Source of the DNA: an uncultured Varibaculum sp.
GTDB lineage: Bacteria; Actinomycetota; Actinomycetes; Actinomycetales; Actinomycetaceae
Reading direction: 5' to 3'
Length of the DNA stretch: 5,476 nucleotides
Assembly (NCBI GenBank): GCA_947255165.1
Contig: CAMYFZ010000084.1
Span: 1 to 5,476 of the forward strand
Shown: in pieces, positions 4,137 to 5,476 of the stretch
Layout of the letters: the number at the start of each line of letters is the position of its first letter
How positions within the stretch are numbered: position 1 is the stretch's first letter
The notes under the pieces: model-generated
Database searches by the model: none
The model's input: the letters and a program-made list of their open reading frames with translations, nothing else
Told to the model about the DNA's origin: nothing
Program-made: the position numbers and the translations under genes

Positions 4137-5476
4137 CTAGTGAATATAAATTTTTCTACCTTGCCAGTGGTTGATCAGCCACCTGTCATGGCTTGCTACA
4201 ATTAACGTCCCCTCCCAATCATGCAAGGCTTCTTCCAGCGCTTCCATCGCCTCCAAGTCTAGGTAGTTGGTGGGCTCATCAATTATCAGCAAGGCGGGAG
4301 AGGTGGCCAGCGCTAACGCAATTTGGGCTCGCCGCTGGTTTCCGGCCGACAGCTCCGGGATGGGCTTAGTCCACAGGGAAGGATGGAGGACGCCTTTGCC
4401 GGCCTCGCCAATACCGTTTTCCCAAATGGGGCTAGTGAATCCGGGGTCGCCCTCCTGAGGAAGCTGCTGAGGTACCAGCCCGACCCTCCGCTCGCCGGTG
4501 ATTGTGCCGCTACTTTGCGCGCCCTCGGGTGGCTGCCCGCGATAGATCCAATTCAATAAGGTAGATTTTCCAGAGCCATTAGCACCGGTGACCAGCAGAT
4601 GCTCTCCGTAGGAAAGATCAAAACTGACCGGCGCCAGCCGTCCGGCAACTGTGGCACGACGGGCAGCCACCGCGATTCCGCTACTTGCAGCGGGTTGATT
4701 GAGCTCAAAAGCCAGGTCATAGCTACGAGGTCTACGCACTTCCTGGTTGCTAAGACGCTCGCCTCGCATATCGTCATTTCGCATTCGGCGCTGCGCGGTG
4801 GCAGCAGCGCGATCGGAAAAAAACTTCTTGGCTTTCCCCTCAGCGCTCGCCAGGCGTACGCCCCCGCGAGCTATCTTGCTAGCTTCCTGGCGATGTTTTC
4901 TCAGTAACCGTTTCTCGGCTTGTTGCGCGGTATGCAACTCCCGGTACTTACGGCGGGCATTCGTTTTTTCGGCTAAATATTTCGAGTAGGCGCCCGCGCA
5001 GCGATAAAGACCAGTAACCTGACTACTACCAGTAGCTTTAGCTAGTTCATTCCATAGTGCTACGTCCATATCGTAAATAACCGTGGCAGTGTCCTCGATA
5101 AACGCCCGGTCGTGACTCGACATCAAAACCGCGCCCTTCCAGTTATTAACAGTTCCCACTAGAAAATCGATTGCACGCGCGTCTAAATGGTTGGTGGGTT
5201 CATCCAAAATCAACACCTCGGGCTTCATGATTAACGTGACCGCCAGTTGCAGCCTCCCCCGCTCCCCCGGGGACATACTACTTAAACTGCGGTCACGTCC
5301 TGATTCTGTGAGCACCCCCAAGCCCAGCCTCGCTAAAACTTCAGTGAGCCGCGCCTCGAGCGACCAAATATCAAAACAGCTCATTAAGGCAAGCAACCGG
5401 TCATAACACTGTTCCGCATGAACAGCACTAACTCCCTGGCTAATTTGATTGGTTGCGTCCTGAAACTGGGTAGCGA
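4137..5476 (-). CDS. ABC-F family ATPase, 5' end outside window
   Basis: The reading frame stays open to the right edge, so the gene begins beyond it; the TTG at 5396 is internal. Two ABC domains without membrane segments identify the ABC-F class, which acts on ribosomes. Domain 1 shows the signature SPGER (near 5273-5259), Walker B with catalytic Glu, LILDEPTNHLD (5213-5181), and SSHDR (5120-5106); its Walker A lies outside the window. A basic linker rich in Arg, Lys and Ala (about 4995-4760) would reach toward the P-site tRNA. Domain 2 shows Walker A GANGSGKST (4586-4560), signature LSAGNQ (4352-4335), Walker B LLIIDEPTNYLD (4292-4257) and ASHDR (4196-4182). The class includes translation factors such as EttA and antibiotic-protection proteins such as Vga, Lsa and Msr. 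The divergence from EttA and the accessory setting make a protection protein possible, but this cannot be decided here. Confidence 0.9.
   Translation of the reverse strand, partial: ATQFQDATNQISQGVSAVHAEQCYDRLLALMSCFDIWSLEARLTEVLARLGLGVLTESGRDRSLSSMSPGERGRLQLAVTLIMKPEVLILDEPTNHLDARAIDFLVGTVNNWKGAVLMSSHDRAFIEDTATVIYDMDVALWNELAKATGSSQVTGLYRCAGAYSKYLAEKTNARRKYRELHTAQQAEKRLLRKHRQEASKIARGGVRLASAEGKAKKFFSDRAAATAQRRMRNDDMRGERLSNQEVRRPRSYDLAFELNQPAASSGIAVAARRATVAGRLAPVSFDLSYGEHLLVTGANGSGKSTLLNWIYRGQPPEGAQSSGTITGERRVGLVPQQLPQEGDPGFTSPIWENGIGEAGKGVLHPSLWTKPIPELSAGNQRRAQIALALATSPALLIIDEPTNYLDLEAMEALEEALHDWEGTLIVASHDRWLINHWQGRKIYIH

Overview
The window looks like chromosomal DNA of a mid-GC Actinomycetota, perhaps an Actinomycetaceae genus of the Varibaculum, Mobiluncus or Actinomyces type. 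This is inferred from base composition, the GlpC and Nudix sequence types and a tRNA gene without an encoded CCA; nothing seen fixes the genus.

Layout. (1) Positions 1-1330 are housekeeping: the C-terminal two thirds of GlpC, the iron-sulfur subunit of anaerobic glycerol-3-phosphate dehydrogenase (+), converging with a MutT-like Nudix hydrolase (-). Their stop codons overlap in one TTAA. (2) Positions 1414-1748 hold a tRNA-Gly(CCC) gene with a good sigma70-type promoter. A compact array of hairpins follows and begins inside the tRNA 3' end. (3) Positions 1886-3105 carry a RhuM-family gene (-) with two long perfect inverted repeats inside its coding sequence. Upstream of it lies a second copy (35 of 39 bases identical) of one hairpin unit from the tRNA array, so two direct repeats bracket rhuM. 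(4) Positions 3167-4121 hold a small two-helix membrane protein (-) and a RelB/RelE-type toxin-antitoxin pair (+) whose genes overlap by 17 bases. (5) Positions 4137-5476 are an ABC-F family ATPase (-) cut by the right edge of the window.

The middle (about 1529-4121) reads as an accessory patch inserted beside a tRNA gene: rhuM, a toxin-antitoxin module and an orphan membrane protein, with repeats related to the tRNA 3' end. No integrase, transposase or CRISPR array is visible, so insertion is inferred only from the repeats and gene content. The least explained object is the tRNA-linked hairpin array and its dispersed copy: stem sequences differ between units while loop, length and position are kept, which suggests that the fold matters. 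I see no convincing complete new multi-gene system.
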